From Sophora flavescens (Eukaryota > Streptophyta > Magnoliopsida > Fabales > Fabaceae): a stretch of DNA of 64,000 bases. The notes under the pieces were generated by a model. It saw only the letters and a program-made list of their open reading frames with translations, searched no databases and was not told where the DNA came from. Positions 1 to 10,436 of this stretch are shown here, piece by piece (position 1 is the stretch's first letter; each line of letters starts with the position of its first letter). A program made the translations under genes and the position numbers. The DNA lies in NCBI GenBank assembly GCA_030762895.1, contig CM061070.1:35243652-35307651 (forward strand), read 5' to 3'.

Positions 1-147
1 AAGGCCAAGTGGAATCAAAGAAGCAGAGAAAAATAATAGCAATTAAATAAAAGAAAATAAAACTAAAAGTCAGCTTAACCAAACAGTCGAATTTCCTAAA
101 AATTAGGAAAATTGGTGTGCCAATCCCCGGCAACGGCGCCAAAAACT
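1..147 (-). mobile_element. Start of the internal region of an Athila/Tat-type Ty3-gypsy element
   Basis: This piece lies just inside the LTR at 148-1568 and carries the primer-binding site at 125-141. The element reads on the minus strand, so its gag-pol body would lie left of the window and cannot be seen. No coding region is recognisable here. Confidence 0.7.
125..141 (-). other. Primer-binding site matching tRNA-Asp
   Basis: On the minus strand this reads TGGCGCCGTTGCCGGGG, which matches the complement of the 3' end of plant tRNA-Asp. This primer site is typical of Athila/Tat-lineage gypsy elements. It sits six bases inside the LTR edge, as expected for minus-strand cDNA priming. Confidence 0.8.
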
Positions 148-1568
148 TGTTGGTGACTCCGGCAAGTGTACCGGGCCGTCGCAAGTAATAAAACACGGTA
201 AGAGTCTACCGAGGTCAAACACAAGGATTGGGCTACCAATTCGACTAATTTCGCGAGAAATCCGATAAGTTGGTTAAGTAGAGAAAGTGGTTGGAGAGAA
301 ACTAGGATCACAATTCAAATTAACAAATCAAATCAAATCAAATAAGATATGGTGATGAAATCTGGAATTAAAAGCATCTAAGGTTTCGAATCCACCTACC
401 CAATCATGCAAAGTACCCAAGTGATAATGATCTCCTCCCTAGGTTCAATTTTAATGTCAACGGGACCCCTAAATTCTCCTATATCCACTGTCGTGCTCAA
501 TAGGACATATTCGATGATTTGAGTTAATTACTTACTAGGTCTCTTAACCCTAATCTCGAATTCTATTAATTCTTGTTCCCTAAGAGTTGCATCGATCTCC
601 TATTCACTCTCGTGCAACACTCGATCGATGTTCCCAATTCAAGTTCTAAAACGCGAATCGCCTCTCGGCCTCAAACACGTTTAACTAGTTGATCACGCAA
701 GCATATAACCAACACAATGAAATCAGAATTGGAAAACAATAATTGAATTAAAAGAGAGAGAGAGTTACATCACATGAATACTATGCCGCCATAGGTGGCT
801 TCATCGATCCCTTAGACAAGGGGATTAGTTCCGCATGTCCGTAACAACGACGCACGTACAATCGGAAATCATCCTAAGACTAAGAATTAAGAGAAGAAAA
901 GGGGAGACGCAGCTCCAGAATAAGGATTCTAAAAGATCTCTGAAAAGTTCTGATGCCAAAAGTCCTCCAATTCTGTTCTGCAGTGCCTTATTTATAGGGA
1001 GGCCACGCGTCACGGCCGTGATAGTCATCACGGCCTGGCCGTGATAGTCATCACGGCCTGGCCGTGATGGCTTCTGTTTTTGGCGCTTCTGTGGGATTCA
1101 AACCCTCGCGACGCGAAGTATGTCTCGCGACGCGAGCCTTCTTTTCACGGCCCGTGATGTGAATCACGGCTAGGCCGTGATGGTCTCTGACTTGTGTGGA
1201 TTTTGGGTCATGGCCGTGATACACATCACGGTTAGGCCGTGATGGTCTCTGACTACCAAGTCTTCATTATTCGCGAGGCGAGAATCCTGTTCGCGGGGCG
1301 AGACCTCCAAAAGTGCTTTTTCCCTTTGCTTCTTGACTTCCTTGATTCTCAGAGCTTCATTTATTTAACCTGAAACAACAAAAGCAACCACAAGCGTAAT
1401 TCTATTCAAAATAACCTAAAAACTACACAAAATACACCAAACGAGTCAAAGACTAACTTTGGAACGAAACAAGGCGAATTTGGGCGAAAACGAGAGTGAA
1501 CTCGAATAAATTGACACATAAACCCTAGTTCATCTAGTCATAAAACTAGATAAGCCAGAGGCTTATCA
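148..1568 (-). repeat. 5' LTR of an Athila/Tat-type Ty3-gypsy element
   Basis: The block starts TGTTGGTGA and ends GCTTATCA, giving TG..CA termini, and is about 1.42 kb. The tRNA-Asp primer site adjoins its low-coordinate edge, so this is the 5' LTR of an element read on the minus strand. A run of CpG-rich inverted repeats lies at 1010-1310. Small open frames at 825-1044 come from this repeat and look non-coding. The element seems to have inserted into the older LTR at 1569-4084. Confidence 0.7.
1010..1310. repeat. CpG-rich palindrome cluster inside the LTR
   Basis: TCACGGCCGTGA occurs at 1010-1021. The near-palindrome TCACGGCCTGGCCGTGA occurs at 1028-1044 and again at 1051-1067, and further degenerate copies (TCACGGC-TAG-GCCGTGA type) follow to about 1243. 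CGCGACGCGA and CGCGAGGCGA modules are interspersed. The cluster contrasts with the AT-rich flanks. Confidence 0.85.
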
Positions 1569-4084
1569 GAATCTCATTCTCTTGAAGTAAGCTTTTTAAA
1601 CAAGGAACTTTTATAAATGAAACCAATACTTTCAAAGTTCTATTCAAGGCTCATTAAGGCTTTTAATCCTTATAATCATTGTGCACAGACTCAAGTCCGG
1701 CTTCTCAAACTTCAATCAACAGTAATATATTCTCAACAATAATATCACAGTTAACGATAGTTAATCACATATATACAACTCACAATACTTTAAGGCAAGT
1801 AATAATCAACTTCAAGTAATAATCACAATAGTTCAAGTAAGCAAGTCGTTCAAGTATTTGCTCCATATCATAATAATATTCAAATCACTCAAGTAAACAC
1901 ATACACATGCATATAGTCATTGAAATCCCTAGGCAATCCCATCTTACCTTCTTTGAAGGTAAGGAGATTAGATGTTCGAAGAGGTATACCATGAACGTCC
2001 TTGTTTCCTCCGCGATGGAAATCTAAGGTTATGAACACACAATCACAAGTTAAAATCAAACAAGAACACTAAACCACAAGGTATAGGCTCGGACATGACA
2101 TGTTCTTAGGGATAGATATTCCCGAAAAGTATACAACTCATGGATTTATGATCCTTAAGTGTTAGGAGTTCATAAACAATGATCAATTAACAAAGTTGAA
2201 TTAAAATCCCACTAAGTTATAAACTTAGGGTATTCGGTCAAGGCTAGTAAAATAGGTCAGCATTCACTAAACTTTCCAATCTCTTAGGTTTAGCATCCAT
2301 ATGTATTAAGAAGCTCAAACCATGATCATTTTGGAAAAATAAGAACAACGTATCCTAGGTCCATAACCTTCTAGGTTCGGCCTTCATAGGATTTATAGGC
2401 TAGAAATCTTTAAACGTTCCAATCTCTTAGACTTAGCATCCAAATATCTTATGGAGATCGAGTCCATGATCATCTTGGAAAACAATGGAAACTTAAACAT
2501 TCCAATCTCTTAGACTTAGCATCCAAATATCTTATGGAGCTCAAGTCCATGATCATCTTGGAAAACAATGGAAACTTAAACATTCCAATCTCTTAGACTT
2601 AGCATCCAAATATCTTATGGAGCTCAAGTCCATGATCATCTTGGAAAAATGAAAGTAATACATACTAGCTTTAATAACATAGAATAAACAAGTTAGAAAT
2701 CCTTAAACTTTCCAATCACTTAGACTTAGCATCCAAATATCTTATGGAGCTCAAGTCCATGATCATTTTGGAAAATAAAAACTCAAACATCCTAGTACCT
2801 AAACTCTAAGTTTCGGCCATCATAGGATGATGAGGAAAATATTCTTTGTTTAACAATAACTCTTAGGTTTAGAATCATAAGGTATTAAGAGTTCTAAATC
2901 CATGATCATACTTGGAAAGTTGAAACATAGTATCCTAGGCTTACTTATTCATATTTGCAGTCATCATAGGAACAAGCTATCAAAATTTCCAAGATTTATA
3001 GATTCAAGATCAATGGATAGTTAGAAACTCAAACACATGATCATATTCCAAAAGTTGAAACAAAAACTTCCTAGGTCACAAATGCAAGCATTCGGCCTTC
3101 ATTGGAAGAGATGGGGTAGAGATTTTTGTTTTACACAACCTCTTAGTATGTGAAACTATAAGTTAATACAAGACTATAGAAAGTGGTTTCAACTCAAAAG
3201 GAGTTTTCTACCATTTTAGAGAGATCTTAGAAGTTTAAAGCATATAAAGAACACATAAAGTAAACTAAGAAATAAAATATGAAACTTGCAAAAAGATTCA
3301 TATGAGAGCATTACCCTTAGTATAAGGAAGAACTTTAATGAAGAACTCAAGTAGAAAAGATGAATAAAAACTAAAGCTTTAAGAGCTTGAACTTTTAAAA
3401 GAAATGAAGAAGATGAAGGTTTAATGGAGTTTGAAGAAGGAAGATGATGAAGTGAAAATGAGAGGGATATATATAGAGGGGAGAGAGTGGCACGAAATTA
3501 AGGAGAGAGGAATGAGCTTGGAGAGCAAGTTTTGACCTTATGCCTTGTTTGGTTTGAGAAGAGAGAGAAAAATTGGTTTTTAGAATATAATATGTTATAT
3601 TTCAAAAAGTGTCATTATGACCACTTTTTTCGGAGGTAGCTTAGGTCAACCTCTAGTGAGTCACCTCACTCAGTCATCTCACCTCAAGCCATTTATGTCT
3701 CATATTCTGCTCCATTTCGTACCCGATAGCATTTTCGATCGTAATTCTTCCGACGTTTTCGCCAGAATAAAATATTATATTTTATTTCCGAACTCAAATT
3801 TTTGAAAATTTCAATATCCTACAAAACATCAAAAAAACACTAACGGTTTCGTTCACGGGTCAAAATTAGGTTTTCTGCTCAGTAACCTTGTACCGGCAGT
3901 GAAAACACGGACTGGCTTCTTTCTGAATTTTCAACCGAAATTTTTACCGTAACTTCATATGGTATAACAACACAAGAAAATGATTTTAGTTTAATTAAAA
4001 TCATCCTCTAAGTTTAATCTAAAATAAACACATTTAAATATGTATTTACTTATACAGAAAGCATAGGAAAAACAGGGTGTTACA
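1569..4084 (-). repeat. Long gypsy-type LTR (family X), truncated on its left
   Basis: Read on the minus strand it begins TGTAACACCCTG at 4084, a start typical of Tekay/Del-type gypsy LTRs. It shares a promoter-proximal core with the LTRs at 39142-40310 and 40703-44660: the same GGTTGAAAATTCAGA and CACTGCCGGTACAAG blocks, and a TATA-like run near 3468. From about 2419 an 83-bp unit repeats. It is cut at 1569 by the Athila-type LTR. Its 1570-2000 part is also homologous, in opposite orientation, to 25550-25940 inside a CACTA element. Assignment to Tekay/Del is inferred from the termini. Confidence 0.65.
2419..2770 (-). repeat. Tandem repeat of about 83 bp in LTR family X
   Basis: The phrase CCAATCTCTTAGACTTAGC recurs at 2419, 2502 and 2585, spaced 83 bp apart, with a fourth copy (one base changed) near 2709. 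Each is followed by a copy of CCATGATCAT. The same unit recurs at 42796-43350 in another LTR of this family. Confidence 0.85.
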
Positions 4085-6019
4085 ACGGTAACTCCCTCTT
4101 AGTGTTTCCTTTTCTGTTTTGTAGATTTGGGAACTAATTGGTTAACCCTTTCTGTTTGAATAAGGCTTGGAAAGCTAACTGAGCCGCTTGAGGAACGCGT
4201 TGGTTTACCGTTTGATTTGTCACTATTGGATTCTTCATACCAGGTATGGGGAGAAGGATAGTGTAACCATTAGGCAAAGGGGTAGCGTAAGATGTGTGGG
4301 GTTCCCATAGCCCCGTTGTTATTAACAGTTGTCAATGCCATGTTATATTTTGTTATATGTTCATTTGGATTAACTGTTATAATTGTTATTTGGTTAATGG
4401 TATGGCTGTTGATGCCTAGTTCATGTATCTGTTTTAATGCCAATTATGAATGATGATTAATATGTTATGTTATGATTAACTAGATGAGTTGTGCTATTGA
4501 TAATGTTGTTATGATTATGGGCTAAATGTATGTTTGTTGATGTTGGTTTGTTAATAAGACCCTAACTTACTAAAATAGGACTCTTAATTAACATAACGGT
4601 TAAGGGAATAATTCCCCTAACGTGTTCATAAGATATGGATTAATAGTGAGGTGTGAGGTTTACGCCAAATGGTTTAGTTAAGACCCTAGGATTTGATTTG
4701 AGAGTGTGTAGGGAGTTCTTGGCTTCAAGATAACCATGAATCTGCCCTGAACAGTACGGCCAGCTCCAGGAGCACGGCCATGCTGAACAGGGAGCACGCC
4801 CGTGCTCCCAGTTTGAATTCTGGGAGATGGCGGGCTTTAAACAAGGCTGTGCAGAAAAGGAGCACGACCGTGCATCAAGCATGGTCGTGCATAAAAGGAA
4901 GCACGATCGTGCTTCACTTAAATGGAAGCACACCGGTGCATAAGGTGAGCACGCTCGTGCTCCCCCTCCTGTTCAGAATGAGATTAAAGGTTTTAAGGGG
5001 TGTTCTACACCAAATGCCCCAAATGATCAAATAAGACACCAATCGAATGAAGACAGTTAGATAACTTAATTAAAGACTAATTAAGGCAAACAGATAAGAC
5101 ACTAAATGGCCTCGATGCTTTTTGGTTGAGGTGTTGATAAGTTGAACCTTGGTGCTTTTTGGCCAAGGGGGCCTTGACTCTTAAGTGTTAAGATGTTGAT
5201 GTTGGTAATAAGTCTTAGGTGCTTATTGGGCCAAGTGAATGAGGTGGTTGCCCTTGTTTGTTGTTGTACTCGTGCATCACGCATTGGAGTTGTTAGTGGG
5301 GAAATATCAACATAGGGGAGGTCGTCTTAGAGTACGGCGATCTGGCTGTCCGCAGGTGGTTCACCCAAGGTTTAGTGAACTGCCAGCGTTGGAGCTTTTT
5401 GGCCAGTGTGGATATCTAACTCCGAAGTTGCCTTCTTGAGATAGTTTGGATCCACATGCATAATGGAGTAGTAGAGTAGTGTTGCACTGCATAGTATATG
5501 TTGGTTGAGATAGCATGTTGATGTGATTGTATTATGTTGATGATTTGTGTTGTATATTTCTATGTCATGCTATGATGTATGTTCATCTTACTTACTATCT
5601 TCATGTCATTGTGTTGACATGTTTTTTTACTCGCTGTTTTCGTTGTTTCTGTTTTGGCATGTGTCTCTTTATACAGAGGACAATGAGCAGCCAGTGGAGG
5701 AGTGACTCTGAGGAGCCGCGACTCTAGTTAGGATTTATTAGTAGTTATAGTTGTTATTAGTTTAGTCGTTTTTAGTTGTATTCCGTAGATTTTATTCCGG
5801 AACGGTTTTACCAGCTTTGTATGTGACGTCGGGGTTGGGTTATGTTTATGCTTATGTTTTACGTTTATTTTTAAAACTATGTTTCTTTTCCGTGTTGTTG
5901 AGACGTTACAATATGGTGCTTTCTATCCGGTTTTTATTTTATGAAATAAATTCATGTTTTTATCTTACCTATTTTACGTAAATGTTTTATAATTAACATG
6001 CAGGGTAGAGGGTGTCACA
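4085..6019 (-). repeat. Second gypsy-like LTR block, degenerate
   Basis: Its high-coordinate end reads, on the minus strand, TGTGACACCCTCTACC, an LTR-like start. It abuts a copia RNase H fragment at 6020, which suggests insertion into that fragment. No long frame is believable. It contains a run of GCACG..CGTGC palindromes at 4757-4965. The other boundary is not defined and may simply be where the neighbouring LTR begins. Confidence 0.5.
4757..4965. repeat. Array of GCACG-NN-CGTGC palindromes
   Basis: At least six inverted-repeat modules occur in about 200 bp. They include GGGAGCACGCCCGTGCTCCC near 4790, GCACGACCGTGC near 4862, AAGCACGATCGTGCTT near 4899, GCACACCGGTGC near 4927 and GAGCACGCTCGTGCTC near 4947. 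Centres and flanks differ between modules while the arms stay the same. Confidence 0.85.
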
Positions 6020-6985
6020 GGAGGAAATCAGAATTCACGTGTTCCCTGAAGAAGTGACAGTCGATCTCCACATGGTTTGATCGTTCATGAAAAGTGGGAT
6101 TATATGCCAAATGAATTGAGGCCTGATTGTCACAGGATACCATGGTAGTGTTGAATTTGATTTCAAAATGAAGGCGTGGTCCTTTGAGCCAAAGTAGTTC
6201 ACTAGCAGTGCATGATAAGGCTCTATATTCAGCTTCTACTGAAGAGCGAGAAATAGTGTGTTGCTTTTTGGGTTTCCATGACACCAAGGAATCACCAAGA
6301 AAGATACAATAACAAGTTGTGTGTCTACGAGTATCAAGGCAGCTTCCTCAATCCGCTTCAGCATAAGCTGTGATGTTGAGTGAAGAAAATTGTGGGAAGA
6401 AAATACCTTGTCCTGGAGCTTGTTTGATGTACTTGAGAAGATGATGAACAACTTGCAGATGAATGAATCTAGGACTTTGCTTGTACTGAATGGGTTTATG
6501 TACAAGAATGGTAATGTTCGTACGTGATATGGTCAGGTACATGAGCCCGCCAATCAGCCGTCTATATGCTGAAGCATCAGAAAGTGGATCTCCATCAGAT
6601 GCAGACAACTTAACACTCGGGTCCATTGGAAGAGAGACTAGTTTGGCTGGCAAAAGACATGTGTCTTCCAAGAGTGAGAGTGCATACTTCCTTTGAGACA
6701 CAAGTGGATTCCTTAGGACGATTTTACAATATCTAAGTTGAGGAAGTATTTCAAATCACCAAGAACTTTGAGCTTGAAATGTTGTTAAAGTATGGCCTGA
6801 GCTTAGGCATGTTTTTCAGGGTCTAGTCCCGCCAATATGATGTCATCAACATATACAAGAAGGATGACTAATGAGGAGCCAAAACCCATAGTGAAACGAG
6901 AGTAATCTCTCTTTGATTGGGTGAAACCAACCTTAATGAGAACATAAGAGAACTTGTGGAACCACTGCCTTGATGCTTATTTTTA
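6015..6985 (-). pseudogene. Ty1/copia reverse transcriptase-RNase H fragment
   Basis: Broken minus-strand frames encode the C-terminal half of a copia polyprotein. The RT active-site motif YVDDIILAG is at about 6830-6860. The connection region (YRRLIGGLMYLT) is at about 6535-6575. The RNase H tail (SSVEAEYRALSC, then CDNQASIHLA) is at 6080-6245. Frames shift near 6290 and 6700, and no gag, integrase or LTRs are attached, so it is a dead fragment. It ends abruptly where the LTR-like block at 4085-6019 begins. It belongs to a different copia lineage from the Sirevirus-like element further right. Confidence 0.85.
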
Positions 6986-8380
6986 AGACCGAGATTCCTG
7001 TTTTGGCATAGGAGGATACATTCTCAAAGTCATCAATCATATGGCATCTATTCCTGAGCCCAGAATTTCCTTAGAGGTTATAACTGTTATGAGGTTTTCC
7101 TAAGCATAGTGCTTGAAGAAATAGTTTTGTGCCCAGAATTTCCTTTTGTTGTGGCTTTGAGTTGTTGTTTTCTATTTTGCAATTGAATTTTTGTTTAGGT
7201 GCAGGATGTCTTGTGTAATGGTGCACGTTGGGTTCCTTTTTTTGGTGTCAGTTTTCATGGCCATAAGGATGTCTTCTTGTTTAGTTTACATGGCGTGGGT
7301 GCAGGATGACATGATTTTTCACATTACAACACATATCATGAACGATGTAGAGGAAAGTGAGGAGGAGTCAATCGTAAATGATGGCGCAAGAGAGAAGGAC
7401 CTGAGACGGCAGTCGAGGCGGAGGCTCCGGCGGAGGCTTGCCATGTCCAGAGGTGGCATGTGGTGGTGAGGTTGGAGAGGGATAAGAGCCTATTTTTTTA
7501 ATTTTAATTTTTTTAAATGTTTATAATGTGGCTTTTTTGTGGACCATTACATTGAATGCATGGTTGAGATGGGTGCTGGAGAGACAACTGCAAGAGACAA
7601 TCCGGATCGCACGTTTACAGTGGCAAACGTCAATTTAGAAGGGCATTTTTGTAAATAAAAGTGGATCCAACATGCAAGGAGGAATTTACTGTTGTGGGTA
7701 AACTTAAGATTTTAGTTATTTTGTGTTTTGGTCTCTTCATTTCTTTGTTCAACAAGTAGCAGTTTACTTCAAATTCGTTTTCTTCGTGTGGTATTGTAGT
7801 AATACATGAGATATGTGCAAAATTTGGACAAATCAACAAAAAGTATTGAGAAGATCAAAAGTTATCTGATAGTTTGCCGAAATGTTTGTGTAATTGTGAC
7901 TAATATTACTCTATCTGTTGACATATGCATTCCATTGTATTCTATATTTCATCGGGCAAGATTTTTCTAATATTTTGTTTGGGAAAATTCTATGGAAGAG
8001 TCTATATTCATCCAATTGAAAACAACTAGAAAAACTCGATCAATGGCTGAAAAGTTTGAGGTCATTGGCTATACTAGAAGTGCCATTAGTATTAATTTAG
8101 CTTGACTTATTCAATAAAGTTGCATCACCAGATAAAATCACTGATTCATTGTTGATGACCGTCCTTCACCATATCTGAACCTAGTATTATTCAAGTACAA
8201 TGTTCTTCTAGTTAGATCTCTAGCGAGGAAACTAAAATCTAAATTAACTCCAAGTTTTAAATAGGTGATACCTTAAGAATATATATTATATAACCTCGTA
8301 CAATTTGTCTTTGCATGCCTCGTTTAATAATGTTCTCTAATTTGAAAGCTTACGGACTAGTCCTTAATAAAATCAACACC
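6986..8380. other. Unclassified intergenic sequence
   Basis: No gene is recognised. A plus-strand frame at 7191-7469 ends in a low-complexity Arg/Glu-rich stretch and has no family resemblance I can name. 7480-8380 is AT-rich. 8225-8330 is loosely similar to 10096-10180, with shared phrases around GATACCTTAA and TTTGTCT, suggesting an old local duplication. Confidence 0.4.
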
Positions 8381-8385
8381 ACATA

Positions 8386-8674
8386 TGATAGGGTATGGGC
8401 TGGTGATAGGGTATGGGTTGGAATGATTGGAAAATGATTACCAAGAGGCCCATTTCATAGTTGTCATAGTTTGTTAGTTTGTTAGTTTGTTATTGAGTCT
8501 GTTTCCTTATTTTATGGATAGTCAATCATTGGCACTGTGTATGCCTTTATATAGTTGAATGATGAATGAAAGAAGGCAAGCAGAAAAATATTCAGTCAAA
8601 ATCTTATCTCTAATTTCATAGAAGGTTTCTTCCTTGTCCTCCATATCAAGGAAACTCTATCCCCATCCCTAAAA
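8386..8674. repeat. Left LTR of the short element
   Basis: It begins TGATAGGGTATGGGC and ends near CCCTAAAA, where the expected terminal CA has probably mutated. Inside are a CAAT-like motif (CCAATCATTGG in the sister copy) and TTTATATAG, a plausible LTR promoter, around 8530-8560. Confidence 0.85.
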
Positions 8675-9723
8675 ATTGGTCTGACCTACCGGATAAAGGT
8701 CCCCCTAGCCGGACGACGCCTCCTTCCAACGACGGTTTCCACCAAGCCATCGCGTTCCGAGTCCTGCTTCGTCTTCTCCATTTCTGCCTCGAACGTCATC
8801 GCCAAGTGTGTTTCCTTCGTCCTTAGTTAGGTGAAGAACAACTCCGGCGAGGCTCTCTGTCCAGACGAGGAAGCTGCCATCGGGACCAGCTTCTGGCTGA
8901 CCGTGGGTACCTCAAAATAGTGGAACACAACGCCTACAAGCTTCTACGCCGCCGTGGACAGTAGTCGAATGGGTGGAAATAGCTTAGATGTGGGTGGTCC
9001 AAGGTTCGGTCAAGTCCCGACCACCGCCGGAACCGCCGAACCCTCTTCTGTTGACAATCGAATCGCCGGAGTTCGACGCGGTCATGGAGTACGGTGGGTC
9101 AACTTACGACCTGAGCGAGTTGCAGTTTGTAGCACATACAGATAGGAGGAAGATGGAGGCGCATAGTATAAAGACTGGACCGGTATTTCAGAAATTAGGT
9201 TCATTTTTTACCCTAGTGGGTCAAGCCCAAACTCCTAATTCTGATTATGCAAAAAGGGTTTCAAGGTCACACTTGCAACAAGGTGGGCCTATGCTAAAAA
9301 TTTAAAAATGGGCCATATTTACTAAAGAATGGATAGTGTTTCAGGAAGTGTTTGGGCCACAACCTACTCTTCTATTTGAATCAAGGGCAAAGAGGGAAAG
9401 CCACCAAGAAAGCTCATTAAGTGACCTATTGGGCTAGGCCCATTTCATGAAGAAAGAACAACACTATCAGATTTCAAAGAGGCCTTGTTAGGTGTGCAAT
9501 CCATATTGGGCCACAATTTTTAACTCTTCCACTCCCAAACAGCAACATATATTCAGCTTTTTAGTGAGCATTGGCACATTGCAACAATGGGACCCTGGCG
9601 GACATTTGGCTACATCTAAAAAATTTAGGTCATCCCAGTTCAAGCAGTGGGACCCAGGAAAATTTGTTTTAGGGTCAATTTTTTACAACCTTAAGGAAAA
9701 GGTTGGTCTTGATGGGGTATGAA
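8675..9723. other. Interior of the short LTR element
   Basis: About 1.05 kb without retroelement protein motifs. 8690-9120 is GC-rich and coding-like in composition, with overlapping frames in two phases. 9150-9720 is AT-rich. I cannot assign a function. A captured host fragment is possible but unproven. Confidence 0.5.
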
Positions 9724-10004
9724 TGATAGGGTATGGGCTGGTGATAGAGTATGGGCTGGAATGATAGGAAAAGGATTACCAAGAGGTCCATTTCGTAGTT
9801 GTCATAGTTTGTTAGTTTGTTATTGAGTCCGTTTCCTTATTTTATGGGTAGCCAATCATTGGCATTGTGTATGCCTTTATATAGTTGAATGATGAATGAA
9901 ATAAGGCAAGCAGAAAAATATTCAGTCAAAATCCTCTCTCTAATTTCTTAGGAGATTTCTTCCTTATCCTCCATATCAAGGAAACTCTACCCCCATCCCT
10001 AACA
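9724..10004. repeat. Right LTR of the short element
   Basis: Near-identical to 8386-8674, starting TGATAGGGTATGGGC and ending CCCTAACA, followed directly by the ACATA duplication. The main difference from the left copy is one fewer GTTAGTTT unit, plus scattered substitutions. Confidence 0.88.
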
Positions 10005-10187
10005 ACATATACAATCAGTTTTAATAATGCAGAACAAAATCACTAATTATTAAACAGTCACACATATCCGACACCACCGAACACAATGAAACAACTAAAA
10101 TTTATATGACATCTAAGTTTTAATTATAAACAGATCATACCTTAAAAATATGACTTCATTAAGTTTGTCTATAAATGTGTTCATATA

Positions 10188-10429
10188 TATTACAGGGTAA
10201 AGAGAGAATGAAAGAAAGTGTATTCTTTATTGATTGATCGAGAAAATACAAAGGGGAGGTTGCTTTACATAGAAAGCACCTAAACAGAAAGTAAAACTAA
10301 CTTTATCCTATCTTATCCTAATAACATAAAGATATATGATTAACAACTAATAACAAACAGATAAGCTAAGCTATATAACAAAAGCTATATAACAGAAAGA
10401 TAATCTTTAGCTAATCTGATATTGTAATA
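10188..10429 (-). repeat. 3' LTR of the deleted copia element
   Basis: This 242-bp repeat has the 7-bp inverted ends TATTACA and TGTAATA. It is next to the polypurine tract, so it is the 3' LTR of a minus-strand element. Confidence 0.9.
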
Positions 10430-10436
10430 GTCCCCC

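Larger units (their letters stand above)
8381..10009. mobile_element. Short non-autonomous LTR retroelement with TSD
   Basis: Two ~285-bp direct repeats (8386-8674 and 9724-10004) flank a 1.05-kb interior. The outer ends are TG and CA, and an identical 5-bp duplication ACATA lies at 8381-8385 and 10005-10009. This structure defines an LTR retrotransposon insertion. The interior has no gag-pol motifs, only short frames (e.g. plus strand 8954-9145 and 8988-9305) that match no family I recognise, so it resembles a TRIM/LARD-type element mobilised in trans. A GC-rich stretch at 8690-9120 looks gene-derived and may be captured sequence. Orientation is uncertain. Confidence 0.85.
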
